From the NCBI RefSeq assembly GCF_009727055.1, contig NC_052353.1, positions 39,509,038-39,573,037 on the forward strand: a DNA stretch of 64,000 nucleotides, read 5' to 3'. Below are positions 48,003 to 60,145 of this stretch, one piece after another. Below the pieces are notes generated by a model, which saw only the letters and a program-made list of their open reading frames with translations, did not search any database and was not told the DNA's origin. Origin of the DNA: Benincasa hispida. Its lineage: Eukaryota > Streptophyta > Magnoliopsida > Cucurbitales > Cucurbitaceae. The position numbers and the translations under genes were made by a program. Position 1 is the first letter of the stretch; each line of letters opens with the position of its first letter.

Positions 48003-49462
48003 CAATATCCAACTAAGTTGAAAGAATAGAATCTAAACTCGAAACTCAACATTATCCTATAAAATCGCAACTTCAACCAATTGATAAAACAAAACCTTTA
48101 ATCAAACCTTCTGAAATTTTGGATTTAAAATTAATTAATTTTTCAAGTAAAGAATTTAATAATATTTTAGACAAAGTTAACCTTCAATTACAAAACTTAA
48201 ACCTAAATTCAGAAAAAATATCAAATACAACAAGGTCAAAAGTTAATACCCTAAATGAAACTCCTGGTTAAAATCATTCTGATATTCATAAACTAGAAGA
48301 AAATTTTAATAATAACCTGAAAAAACAATTTCAGACCCTTACCCCTCAAAAGATAACAAATCCTAGATACCCAAAATTAATAAATTATTATTCTAGGTCA
48401 TCTCTCCTTGACATGCAATTTGAAGAAAGACATCAATTAACTCAGACTCAATATATAGGAAATGACATCTATAAATAGAATATAGATGGCATAACTGAAC
48501 ATCAAATTCTAAATTTAATGCCTGAGATGACCTTAGTCGTCACTGCTTATAAGATACATCAAAATACGGACCACCAAATTGTTCAAATGTTAATTTCCGG
48601 ATTCATTGAAATTTTAAAATGATAATGGGATAATTGTATATCTTCAATTGACAAAACAAGAATCCTAACTACCATTAAAGTTGAACGAAGTGGCACAGAA
48701 ATAAATGAAACACAAGATGTTGCAACTTTGATTTACATCATTACTAAAAACTTTATGGGGGAACCCGGTCAATTCCAAGAATGAAGTTCTTAAATACTTT
48801 CTAGCCTTACTTGTCCAAAACTTCAAGATATTAGATGATATAAAAATATTTTCTTAAGTAAAATTTACACCCGAACAAACTACAATAATCAATATTTGGG
48901 AAAGAAAAATTCCTCTCAGGATTACCAAAATTATTTGTGGAAAAGGTACACCAAACAATAGGACAAGCTTATCCAGATATAATTCCTTTTAATAGTCTAA
49001 CCTACGGAGAATTAACTAACTTTATCAACCGTGAAGTATTAGCCTTATGCACAGACTTTACACTAAAAGCAAAAATGAAAAATGAATTTTATAAACAAAA
49101 GTAGGAGCTTGGATTTTTTTGTGCTCAATATGGTTATGAGAAAATACAGGCTCCATTAGCAAGAAAACAACCCAAGAAATTTAGAAGATAATGTTATAGA
49201 AAACCTTATAGAAACCAAGGATGTTTTCAAAATAACCAGAGTAAACAAAGTTATAAGTCAAAACCAAAAAGAAGATTTAAAAGTTATAAAACTACTGAGA
49301 AAAGAAAATAAATTATTTGTTATAAATGTAGGCAAAAAGAACACATAGTTCCCAACTATCTATGAAAGACAAAATTAATAACCTAGAAATAGTATAAGAC
49401 TTAAAAATTCAGTTATTAAATTTATTAACACCATCAAACCTTTCCTTAAATAGCAATGAAAA
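48003..49462 (+). pseudogene. Capsid-like region with zinc knuckle, degenerate
   Basis: Scattered open segments separated by stops. From 48479 NIDGITEHQILNLMPEMT continues to VQMLISGFIEILK and a stop. Further on come WERKIPLRITKI, then a basic stretch with Lys/Arg and Tyr. At 49318-49362 CYKCRQKEHIVPNY is a CCHC knuckle whose last Cys is Tyr. Segment order and motif style fit the capsid part of caulimovirid polyproteins. Many stops and frame changes rule out function. Confidence 0.6.
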
Positions 49463-50546
49463 ATGACCAATTTTTTTAAAATCCAAGAAAATACCGATTA
49501 TTCTGATTCTAAAACATCATTATCCTCTAATGATGATCAAATAGAAACATATACATATAATAAAACTATAAATGTCATTTCTAGAGATCAAGAAATTCTT
49601 TTTGAAGTCATTAGTCAAATTAAAAAAGACTATTTTGAAAAACTTAAAGACTTTATTATAAAAAAAATCTAAACAATAAAGTATCCAACATTACAATCTT
49701 AAAGATATATTTTCCCACTTATAATCTAAAACGAAACAAGTAACTATTCCACCTTCAAAAAGAAATAAATACAATAAAAGAAGAAATATCTAACATTAAA
49801 AAAGAAACTTCTCAAATTAAATTTGAACTCTTACCATTCCAACCTCAACAAATAATTGATCAACCTTTCATTTCTGAAAACCCTGAAAAATATTTAAATT
49901 AATAACAAAGCCAATAAAATTTCTCGTGAATCTTTTATCAATCTTATCAATAAAGTTCAATTACAAGAATGGTATGCTATTATTAATCTTGTCAGAAATA
50001 AGGAATCCCATTTAACTTCTAAGGTTTTAATCGATTTAGAAGCTGATCAAAACTATATACGGGAATGATTAATACCTACCACATACTTTGATAAAGCCTC
50101 ATAAAAATTACATGGTGTAATGGTCAAAGATTAAAAATTCACTACAAACTCTCAAATGCACATGTTCATAATCAAGGATATTGTTTTTAAAATATCTTTA
50201 TATTAGTTAAGGACTTAGATGAAGAAATAATAGTAAGAATTTTATTCCCATCCCAACTTTATCCATTCTCGGTAAATGAGAAAGGAATAATTTTAGAGAT
50301 TTTAGATCAAAATATTACTTTTAAATTTGCAAACCCCATATCCACTATAACAATATATTCTATTCAAAATTCCTCAATATTTAGAACTATTAGTTCTATT
50401 AAAAGAAAGATGGAACAAATACAATTTTTAAAAGAAGAAATAAATCATAAAAGAATTGAAAAATAATTAGATGATCCTGATATTCAAAACCAAATTAATC
50501 AATTCAAGTAATTAATTGAAAAAGAAATATGAGTTTCTATTCCTAA
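49463..50546 (+). pseudogene. Linker and protease-like region, truncated before RT
   Basis: An open acidic/Lys-rich segment (49463-49672, TNFFKIQENTDYSDSK) precedes a coiled-coil-like Glu/Lys stretch (about 49750-49900). At about 50021-50070 KVLIDLEADQNYIRE is a retroviral-type aspartic protease core in which the D-S/T-G triplet reads D-L-E. LYPFSVNEKGI follows near 50255. After a Gln/Lys-rich segment the sequence breaks at about 50547 into the inverted arm; RT is never reached. Confidence 0.6.
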
Positions 50547-51801
50547 TGTTTGATATGGAGGGGATGTAATATTTTGATAATATGTCATATATTTCATCCA
50601 ATGGAGGAAATATATATTTATTTTGAGTCTTTCCATTGTTTGGTAGTCTTCATCACGAATCTTACTTTGTTCAGTTTTGTTAAAGGATTCAAAAAATATA
50701 CAACTTAAAAGTTTATTTTTGTCAAATCAAAATTCTTTATCTAGTTCTATTTTGTTAATTGTAAAGGGTTTGGAAATAACACTTAATTGATTAGTATTTT
50801 GCATATCAGAATGAGTTGGAGATGTTGGATCCTTATCTTTTGTATAAAAAAGTTGTGGTATTGTATTATCAAACCAAACTCATATAGAAGTACTTGGTTG
50901 AGGAGGTTCATAAGTAGTAGAAAATCTAGGAATTTCTATTCTTGAAGATTGAAATTGTATTTCTATACTTCCATCTTCATTTTCAATAATTTGGGTTAAT
51001 TTTTTATTTTCAATCTATGGTTTAAAGGTGTCTTCTAAATTTCACATGGAATTATGAGTAATTTGATTATGAGATAACATTCTTGGAGTAGAAGTATTTG
51101 AGTATTCAGTATTAACTTCCATTAGAAGGGTTTGATTTTTAAGAGAAGTCCTAAGAGTTTTAGGAGATAGATTTTTATGCATTAATTTGTAATGAATCTA
51201 AAATATTCCTACAATGAATTCAATTTGTGGTTCCCAATCCATATTTGGAATTTTAATATCAAGCATTAAAGATTGAAGTATATTTAGATCACTTAAGGAA
51301 ATTGAAAAGTTTGGATAACAATGTAAGTAGATTGGTTCTCTTTCTAGATTTGATTAACTACAGAGAGTACTGAATTGGAAAAGTTTCTATGTTTTTTATC
51401 ACATAATAGTAATAGAATTGGAGTATATAATCCTATTCCATAAAGAGGTTTTATGGCAATTTGAACTAATCCTATATAAAGAATTTATATTTTTCTTGGT
51501 GTTGAAGAATTGATTATCTTGAGAATAAATGAAAAGTTTCTGAGAGTTTATTAATTGAAATTAATTATTCTGATTATGTAATCTTGAAGAAATTCAAATT
51601 TTTCTATTTAATAAATTGTTTTAATATCTATTTTTGGTATATTCCAATTATGGAGGCTTTTTCTATTTTTTCGATCTGAAGCTCTTGACTATTGAGTATT
51701 GACTATAAAGAGTTGAGAACTATTTGCATAATCTTCAATTATGTTTGAGTCTTTTGTAATATGGGCTTTTGGAGAGTATTCTTTTCAATTAACTTAGACA
51801 T
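50547..51801 (-). pseudogene. Movement-protein region, inverted copy, 3'-truncated
   Basis: Minus-strand counterpart of 46549-47826. It is as damaged as the forward copy but at different places. It is cut at the inner edge of the inverted repeat, so it lacks the last part present in the forward copy. Confidence 0.65.
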
Positions 51802-52070
51802 GAAAATTTTAAAGTTTATTATCTTATTAAGATTCTAATTATCTATTGTGATGAATAAACAAGATGTTAAAATTCTAAAACACTGGAACACCAAACTTAC
51901 TAGTAGTCTTACGATTCTACTGTCGGGAACACAAAGTTTACCAAAATGCTATTCAATAAAATTAATTAGCAAAACTTGTTTGTTATCACAAAGGATACTA
52001 ATAATAATATTAAGACAAAGGCTAATAAATCTTTAATACTACGTTAATTGAACTAATACACTCTATATTA
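50547..52070 (-). repeat. Right arm of the large inverted repeat
   Basis: Reverse complement of the left arm. Its minus strand carries ATG at 51801 with MSKLIEK and the same movement-protein region, again with stops. Beyond 52070 similarity to the left primer-site region is faint (TGGTAATTGTTACA on the minus strand at about 52090-52077). Confidence 0.9.
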
Positions 52071-52257
52071 ATTATTATGTAACAATTACCAGTCAAAATT
52101 CATAAATTTTGGTGAAAATTTGTTTGAAATTCATCTAATATCGCTAAAATGGACTTAGATTCAAAGTTTTCTCCTTTTTTTTTCCTTTTTATTTCTAGAT
52201 CTTTAGTTTGAAAAATTCAAATGCCAAAAATATTGGTCAAAAACTCAAAAAATTAAA
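52071..52257. other. Short unassigned segment between the viral arm and the R4 LTR
   Basis: T-rich, no match found to either neighbour. The junction of the two elements lies here. Confidence 0.4.
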
Positions 52258-52580
52258 TCATGATTCATGCAAGCTGAGTTGTGAAATGAGAAAAGGGTTC
52301 TCATTCTTACTTGACCAAAACTGATTTTTACTTAAAAATTCCCTCTATTCAACTTCATTTTGAATTTATTATCCAATCTAAGGGCCTAGAGAATAGTAGG
52401 GAAGATCTTATGGTGGTCTACAAGCCATTAGTGAGAGATTCAACTAGATCTGAAGCTAATTTGGAGGATTCTAAAACCCTATTTTATGAAAAATGAACAT
52501 GCATGCTTGTTTGCTCAACTTAATGTAATTAGAGTGCTTAAAGATCTTGATACTTCCACTTATTGAGCGTCAATTCCATT
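52258..52580 (+). repeat. 5' LTR of R4, truncated to its last ~320 bp
   Basis: It aligns with 59175-59462 (ATGATTCAT.CAAGCTGAGTT, AAAAGGGTTCTCATTCTT). The upstream 1.5 kb of the LTR is missing and replaced by the pararetrovirus-like block. It has one ~40-base segment that the 3' LTR lacks and lacks others. Confidence 0.8.
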
Positions 52581-52591
52581 AGTATCAAAGC
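52580..52591 (+). promoter_or_regulatory. R4 primer-binding site, mutated
   Basis: TAGTATCAAAGC differs from TGGTATCAGAGC at two positions (both G to A) and follows the LTR end directly. Confidence 0.8.
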
Positions 52592-53844
52592 ATGATTTAA
52601 GCACTCAAGTTACATTAATTTAAGCATGGTAGGTATTTTTCATAAGTTGTATGAAATGGGTGCTGATATGATGTTTTTCAGTTTTGGTATTAAACTTCTC
52701 TTCAATTCTATTGCAAAAGTTGTCATTGGCTCTTTATTTATAGGTCTTAATGTGTGATTAAAAGTCTGTAAATTTGTTAGAGTGAATAGAGTTGCAATTA
52801 GGTTGTAATTGAAGAAATTTGGAAGCAAGTACAACAACAGAAAACTGGAGTTGAAGCTTCTATCTCACAACGTCGCGATGTTGTTCATGTAGCGTCATGA
52901 CGCTGTTCTTCATCCAACCCAGATGACGCGCGCACAACGTTGGTCTGGTTCAAGGGTTAGTCGGTTCGGCTGGTCTGGGTCGTGGAGGTCCGGTTCAGCC
53001 CTGTTTTGACCAGTTCAACCCATTTTCTTGCCTTGGAAGTCTAGTTCGAGCTATTTGGAGTCGGTTCGGGTGGTCTAGAAGCAGTTCAATACAGTTTTTG
53101 TAATTATTGTTGTAATAATTAGCTTATTTAGTTGCTTAGGATGCCAAAATTGGTCCATATCAGTGTTTGTTTAATTATTTATGCATTTGATATATGTTAT
53201 AATTAAATTAAATCTTGTATGTGCATAATGTATGCCATGTAAATTTAAAATTCTACCATAGGAAAGCAGGTATCATGCATTGAAAGTATGTTATAATTTG
53301 TTATAATATATAGTATGCATGATTTAGGGTTTTATGTGTTTAATATAATTTGTTGTATTAAATTATGAAATGTTTGGTGTTTATTATGGAAAAGCATATC
53401 TATAGTTTTATAAAGTGTTATAAATGAATTAGACATTTAAAATATATAACAAAGATAAGATGCATGCTCACTTAAGGTTAACAAATAAAAACTTGTTTTA
53501 ATTCCCTACTTTGGCTTTCCAATTTGGTAGCATTGTTGGGGCCGACCTCTGATGTCTGAAAATGGAGGGTTACACTTATAATAGTTACTATGTGTTAGTA
53601 AGTTCTTGACCGAAAACGGTAACTAAATTACTACAGGAATAAAGAGTTATTCTGGAGTTAGTATTTAGTCAAAAATGTCTTGTTTTAGTGAATGAGTATT
53701 TGATTGCCCCTCGGTAGCATCTATTCTGACTCACTAAAGTATCAGTGCAAATAAATAATGAAATTTGGGTTCATTATTACTTTTGCTAAAATTTGATTGG
53801 TTTTAAAAGCATTTTACTAATTAGAAATTGTTTATATTTTCATC
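52592..53844 (+). other. R4 non-coding leader
   Basis: A 1.25 kb leader with a CG-richer stretch at 52860-53060 (GGTTCGG/GGTCTGG words) and repeated ATGCATGTTATAAT-like words, similar in style to the R3 leader. No gene. Confidence 0.6.
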
Positions 53845-54330
53845 ATGTCGAATCCTTCTGAACAAACACTCGCTTCTAATAAGTTTTTCGATATTAAATA
53901 TTCAACATGGAAATTAAATATAAACACAATACTAGCAAATGATTATTTAAATTTTGTTTTAACAAAGGAATATTCTCTAACTCCCAGCTCATTTGCAAAC
54001 CAAAAGGTTTGTAATGTTTATGACAGATGGATTAGGGCAAATCAAAAGGCTCGAATCTATATATTAGCAAGCATATTCGATATACTAACTAAGAAATACG
54101 AAAACATGGTTTCCACTAAAGAAATCATGGATTCAATGTAGACATTGTTTGGACAATCTGTCAAGCACAATACTCTCAATAATGTTTATAACTTTGACAT
54201 ATAGGATAGAGCCTCTATTAACGAACATGTTCTAGATATGTTGAAAGTAATAAACAGGAATGTGATAGATGAGAAAGCTAAGAAAACACAATAAAGTAAA
54301 TATGATTTACTGGTTGTTGAAACACATTTA
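53845..54330 (+). pseudogene. R4 gag
   Basis: ATG at 53845 (MSNPSEQTLASNKFFDIKYS) gives a copia Gag N-terminus with TWKLNINTIL and ILASIFDILTKKYE. It stops at TAG 54139-54141, continues in frame with further stops (ASINEHVLDMLKVINRN near 54215), and lacks a recognisable zinc knuckle. A deletion joins Gag to the protease start. Confidence 0.8.
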
Positions 54331-55690
54331 GTGGAAAATGATAAATTAATTTAGATATTAGATTCAGGTGTCACTAATCATATTTGTACTTTCACTTAGG
54401 AAACTAGTTCCTGGAGGCAGCTTACAGAAGGTGAGCTAATCTTTAAGGTAAGGATCGGAGAGGTTATTTCAGCTAAAGCAATGGGAGATATAAAGTTATT
54501 TTTTAAAGATAGATTCATTTTGTTTTAAAATGTTTATTATGTTCCTGCCATGAGGAGGAATTTAAAATCTATCTCATATTTTCTAGAACAAAAGTATAAA
54601 GTTTCTTTTGAAGTTAACGAAGTGTTCATTATTTTGAAGGTTATTAAAATATGTTCTGTAAAACAAGAAAATAACTTATATATGTTAAAACCAACTGAGG
54701 CAAAAGCTATTTTGAATATAGAGATGTTTAAAACAGCTAAAACTCAAAACAAGAGGCAAAAAGTTTCTCCTAATGCCTATTTTTGGCACTTTAAACTTGA
54801 CCACATTAATCTCAATAGGATTAGGAGATTGGTTAAGAGAAAACACCTAAATCAGTTAGAAGACAACTCTCTACCACCATGTGAGTCTTGTCTTTAGGGT
54901 AAAATGACCAAAAGATCTTTTTTAGAAAAAGGTCTTAGAACTCGTGCATTCAGACCTCTATGGTCTGAAGAATGTCAAGACACGAAGAGAGTATGAATAT
55001 TTCATCAGTTTTATTGATGATTATTCTAGATATAGTTATATTTACCTAATACATCATAAGTCCGAAACCCTTGAAAAGTTCAAGGAGTATAAGGCAGAGG
55101 TTGAGAACCAATTAAGAAAAAAAAAATTAAAACACTTCGATCAGATTGAAGTGATGGGTATATGGACTTAAAATTTCAGGACAATTTGATAAAACATGAA
55201 ATTCAGTCTCAACTCACAACACCGGGTACATCTCGACAGAATGGTGTAGTGGAAAAGAGAAATAGAACCTTGTTGGAGATGGTTCGTTCAATGATGAATT
55301 ATGCTCAGTTACCTAAATTCATTCTAGGGAAACGCAGTATAGACTGCAGTATATATTTTGAATATGGTTCCCTCGAAAAGTGTTTCAGAAACACTTTACG
55401 AGTTATGGAGAAGGCGTAAAGGTAGTTTACGTCATTTCAGGATTTGGGGATATCCAGCAATGTACTGGTACAAAACCTGAAGAAACTGGAACGTCGTTCA
55501 AAAGTATGTCTATTTGTAGGATACCCAAAAAAAACAAAAGGTGGTCTATTTTATAATCCTCAAGAGAATAAAATATTTATATCGACAAATGCAACATTCT
55601 TAAAGAAGGATTACATAAGAAATCATCAACCTCGTAGTAAGCTAGTATTAAATGAAATGTTCACAAAAGCTACAGACAATGGTTGTTGAT
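54331..55690 (+). pseudogene. R4 protease and integrase, multiply broken
   Basis: The protease core ILDSGVTNHI is at 54358-54384, after an in-frame stop. The GAG-pre-integrase zinc segment (YFWHFKLDHINL ... CESC) is at about 54778-54894. Integrase: MHSDLYGLKNV and SFIDDYSRYSYIY (Asp residues) in the frame at 54944, then a shift to 55162 with TSRQNGVVEKRNRTLLEM (Glu). The KVCLFVGYPKKTKGG motif is at about 55500. The landmark catalytic residues remain but at least three frame changes separate them. Confidence 0.8.
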
Positions 55691-55801
55691 CAGGCTAATA
55701 GTTCAACAAGAGTTATTGATGAAACTAGTCCATCACATCCTTCTCAAGAGTTGAGAGTGCCTCGATGTAGTGGGAGGGTTGTTCAATAGTCTTACTGTTA
55801 C

Positions 55802-57470
55802 ATGGGTTTGACAGAAACTCAAGTTGTCATACCTGATGATGGTTTAGAAGATTCATTAACCTTTAAACAGGTAATAGAAGATGTGAATCTAGTCCAGTGG
55901 ATAAAAGTCATAGACCTCGAAATGGAGTCTATATACTTCAATTCAGTCTGGGAACTTGTAGATCAACTAGATGGGATAAAACCTATTGGTTGCAAATGAA
56001 TCTACAAAAGAAAACGAGACCAAGCGAATAAGGTACAGACCTACAAAGCTAGACTTGTGGCAAAAAGGTTTACCCAAAGAGAGGGGATTGATTATGAAGA
56101 AACCTTCTCTATGGTTAACATGATCAAATCTATTAGAATACTCATATCTATTGCTGCCTTTTATGATTATGAGATATGACAAATGGATGTCAAGACAACT
56201 TTTCTGAATGGCTATCTTGAAGAAAGTATCTATATGTCTCAACTATAGGGGTTTATTGAATAAGGTCAAGAGTAAAAATTTTGCAAACTTAAAAGATCTA
56301 TTTATGGGTTAAAACAAGCATCTCAATCCTGGAATATAAGATTTGACACTGCGATCAAATCTTATAGCTTTGAACAGAATGTTGAGAAACCTTATGTATA
56401 CAAGAAAATTGTCAACAAGATTGTAACTTTTCTTATATTATATGTTGATGATATCCTACTCATTGAGAATGAGGTAGAATTTCTTGGTGATGTTAAGGGA
56501 TGGCTAGCATCGCAATTTCAAATGAAAAATTTTGGAGATGCACATTATGTTCTTGGAATCCAAATTGTTCGAAATTGTAAGAATAGAATGCTAGTGTTAT
56601 CTCAGGCATCTTATATAGACAAAATGTTGTCTAGATATAAAATGCAAAATTCCAAGGGAGGGCAGTTACCTTTCAGGTACGGCATTCATTTGTCTAAGGA
56701 ACAATATCCTAAGACACCTCAAGAGGTTGAGGTTATGAAAAGAATTCCTTATGCATCAGTGGTTGGGAGTTTAATGTATGTCATATTGTGTACACGCCCA
56801 AACATATGCTATGCAGTTGGAATAGTCAACAAATTTCAGCTCAATCCTGGATATGACCATTGGACTCTGTTAAAAACACTCAAGTATCTTCGAAGAACGA
56901 GAGACTATAGGCTTGTATATGATGCTAAGGATCCGATCTTTACAGGATACACTGATTCTGATTTTCAAATCGATGTGATTCTAGAAAATCTACTTTGGGA
57001 TTAATATTTACTCTGAATGGAGGAGGTATAGTGTGAAGAAGTATAAAGCAAAATTGTATTGCTCACTCCACCATGGAAGTGGAGTATGTAGTTGCATGTG
57101 AAACAGTGAAAGAAGCAGTATGGCTAAGGAAGTTCTTGACCAATTTGGAAGTAGTTCCAAATATTCATCTGCCTATTTGGAAGTAGTTCCAAATATTCAT
57201 CTGCCTATTTGGAAGTAGTTCCAAATATTCATCTACCTATTACTCTCTATTGTGATAACAGTGGAGCAGTTGCAAACTCAAAAGAACCGAGAAGCCATAA
57301 GCGTGGGAAACACATCGAGCACAAGTACCATCTTATCAGGGAGATAATATACCAAAGAGACATGATCGTCACGCAAATAGCCTAAAAAAAATTTTGTTGA
57401 TCCATTTACAAAGGCCCTCACGACTAAAGTGTTCGAAGGTCACCTAGTTGAACTAGGACTACGAGATTCA
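55802..57470 (+). pseudogene. R4 reverse transcriptase and RNase H
   Basis: The RT start (IKPIGCK, stop, [27 protein letters not shown]) is followed by QMDVKTTFLNGYLEESIYMS and KRSIYGLKQASQSWN. The catalytic YVDD is intact at 56441-56452. The frame is cleanly open at 56522-57004 (GDAHYVLGIQIVRN; GSLMYVILCTRPNICYAVG). RNase H begins FTGYTDSDF and is broken after 57001, then carries a 32-bp triplication. LYCDNSGAVANSKEPRSHKR and HIEHKYHLIREI are readable at about 57246-57345. Confidence 0.8.
57144..57239 (+). repeat. 32-bp tandem triplication in R4 RNase H
   Basis: Three consecutive units beginning TTTGGAAGTAGTTCCAAATA and ending CTGCCTA (third unit CTACCTA). The unit is not a multiple of three, so it shifts the frame each time. 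Confidence 0.95.
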
Positions 57471-57600
57471 TAAATCTAAGGCAAGTGGGAGAATTCATGG
57501 ATATTTGGATGTCCTAGTTTATTGTATTTATAGTTTATTCTCTATTACTCGACGTTGTATATATGTAAAAACCACTGGAGTTTTAGTCCAAGTGGGAGTT

Positions 57601-59462
57601 TGTTGGGTTGTATGTCCTAAAACTTGTAGTTTGTAATCGTTAAACTTGTTCTATTCTATAATAAAGTTGTTATTGAACGTGTAAATTGCACTTGTAATAG
57701 CCTAAATCCAATATACTAACAAACCCTTGGCTATAGCATGAATACTTAAACTTTATGTAGGGACATAAAAGTGGATCAAATTTAAATATATAGCCAAAAC
57801 AGTCTATAAGTATAAGGATGGGGTTTAGTATCTTATCTTGGGGACACTATGGATGCGGCCCACTTTGTATTTGATACAAACGATGCGATTTCAAAATTGT
57901 TCGTGGAGACATGCGAGTGAGGCATCCTATGCAAAATGTATTTGCATAAGACTGAACCACAAAATCCTCACTTTTCTTTATAACATCGCTTACTATTAAA
58001 ACTGACTATTTCAACTCGATGACCTAAGGTAACTCGATCTCAATCCTGAGCTAACTATGAACTCCTGTTTATTTGGATTATCCTTTAATTTGCAATGGTG
58101 AGAGTGTCTCATTATTACCGCTCAATAAGCCTCCCATTTTAGGAGTAAGACCGGGTAGATAGCTAGAGACATAGTTTTGCACGATGGAACTCACTCCTAC
58201 CCGATTTCAGGGTTAACTGATAGGTTGTTACCTTAAGTACTGACTCCTAGTCTTGAACAAGAGGCCCCACCCTCTCTATGACTGAGAAGGACACGGTTTA
58301 TAGGTAGAATATAAACCAATGGTTAATTAGTGGACCAGTGGAGACTTAAGAAACAAGATGTATTACAGGAGTAAAACGGTAATTTTGATTCGACTGTAAA
58401 TACAAATAACCTGTGAATGATTGACTTACTGATCATGGTTAAATCAGATGAACAGAAATATATATACAGTGAAAAGAGTGTAATTATTGGGGCTTTACTA
58501 GAGTGATCCAGTAGTTAACGAATGTTACTTAATTCTGTTAAAAGGGTTTAATCAATTGATCTTAATCGTTGGAGCTCATGATCTATAGATCCATTAGGTT
58601 TCCCTACTAGCTCACAAATGGAGTAAACCTTAGAATAGTGTGATGAGAAAAATTGATATGTTTTAATTCGAATTACGAGAATTATCGATTATATGCGATA
58701 TAAGTAAACATTTAACTACCGAATTAAACGAAATGGGAGAGTTAGAAAATATTTGAATATGATTTAAATATTGAAAACATAGTGATTCATGTTAAGAATT
58801 AATGTTTAATTGATTTAATATTCGATATTAAATTAATTTAATTAATTAAAATTGTTTAATTAATTATTTAGAATTAATTTTATTTAAAGTTAATTGTTAG
58901 AATTAATTTTATTTTACATTAATTATTTATTTAAATATTAATTATTGAATTAATATTTTATAAAATAGTTTTTTCGTTTTAATTTTGAAATTAGATTTCA
59001 AAATTGGAAATTGAATTTTGATTAAAATTCAATTAAAAATAAAATTTACATTTAGTGGGGTTTTCCCACTTGAGACGCCACAAAAATCCACTCAATTGTT
59101 ATGTTTTGTTGTCAAGCTTAAGTGCAATTTGATTGCATGATAAAATTCTTTAAATAAAGAAGTTTTTCAGCTGAAAATGATTCATACAAGCTGAGTTCTG
59201 AAATGATAAAAGGGTTCTCATTCTTGCTTGACAAAAACTGATTTTTACCTAAAAATTCTCTCAATTCAGCCTATTTTGGATTCCATAGTAGGGAAAATCT
59301 CGTGGTGACCTACAAACCATTGGTGAGGAGATTCAACTGAATTTGAAGCTAATTTGGAGGATTCTTCAAAGGTAAATTTCGAAACCCTTTTTTGCTCAAA
59401 TTAATGTAATTAGAGTGCTTAAATATCCTAATTGCTTCTGTGATTGAACGTCAACTCCATCA
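57601..59462 (+). repeat. 3' LTR of R4 (about 1862 bp)
   Basis: It follows the polypurine tract AGTCCAAGTGGGAGTT and starts TGTTGGGTTGTATGTCC; its end is TCCATCA. It is full-length by comparison with 956-2835 and therefore much longer than the surviving 5' LTR of the same element. Confidence 0.85.
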
Positions 59463-60145
59463 TATATTGTCTTTCAATTTTGAAATGGAAAATTATTTTA
59501 AATGACAAATTGCATAAAATATTTACGAAGAATAGCAAAATATCACGGTTTATCTACAACATCTATGTCTATCATTATAGTAATCCATCGCATAGATAGA
59601 CAATAAAATTTTGCTATATTTATAAATATTTTGATTGATTTTTCTATATTTTGAAAACGGTAATTTTGAAAATTAATTCTTAAATTTGAAAAGGCAACAG
59701 ACTGACCTTTGAAATTTGCTAAACGTTTCAAAGTTCATCTTTGAATTCTCATTTTGCTAGTAATATCAAACTATTCAACCAGACAAGTGAAGGGATGGTA
59801 TTATCATTTGAAAAACGATCATACAGTCACATCATCCTCCAAAACTTGTCAAAGCAAAATTTTTTGTTAATAATTTTTTTTTTAATATTTAGAGTTAGAA
59901 GATTATAATATGGTCACAGACTCACATGCTTGCATCATGTTGTCTACTTTCAACAAGTTTTCTGAAATAAAACATCTTGAGCTCTGAATTACCAATTACA
60001 TATAGCAGTCTTTACATTTTAACCTGATTATTTGAGGATGATACTTCTACTTTATTTGAAACTAACTCTATCAACGTAGAAAGACATTGTCAAGATTCCA
60101 AGTGTAATATTCTCTTTAACAGAATGAAAGTCACCATAAAACTTA
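59463..60145. other. Intergenic, 3' of the cyclase gene
   Basis: It contains the palindromic repeat described below and, near 60145, the likely 3' UTR of the minus-strand gene. Nothing else was recognised. Confidence 0.5.
59517..59632. repeat. Palindromic MITE-like repeat, copy 2 (116 bp)
   Basis: Left arm ATATTTACGAAGAATAGCAA and right arm TTGCTATATTTATAAATAT form inverted ends around TCTATGTCTATC..GATAGACA. Same design as 11045-11210. Confidence 0.6.

Larger units (their letters stand above)
46262..52070 (+). mobile_element. Endogenous pararetrovirus-like sequence with inverted 5' copy
   Basis: Caulimoviridae-like (petuvirus-like by domain style) sequence. The order is tRNA-Met primer site, leader, movement-protein region, capsid-like region with zinc knuckle, protease-like region, then a reversed movement-protein region and leader. 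All frames contain stops. Reverse transcriptase and RNase H are absent: the sequence turns into the inverted copy at about 50547, just where RT should follow. It has no LTRs. It lies between host sequence and a truncated R4 LTR. Assignment rests on 30K-type movement-protein features plus the CCHC and protease order; a database comparison would be decisive. Confidence 0.75.
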
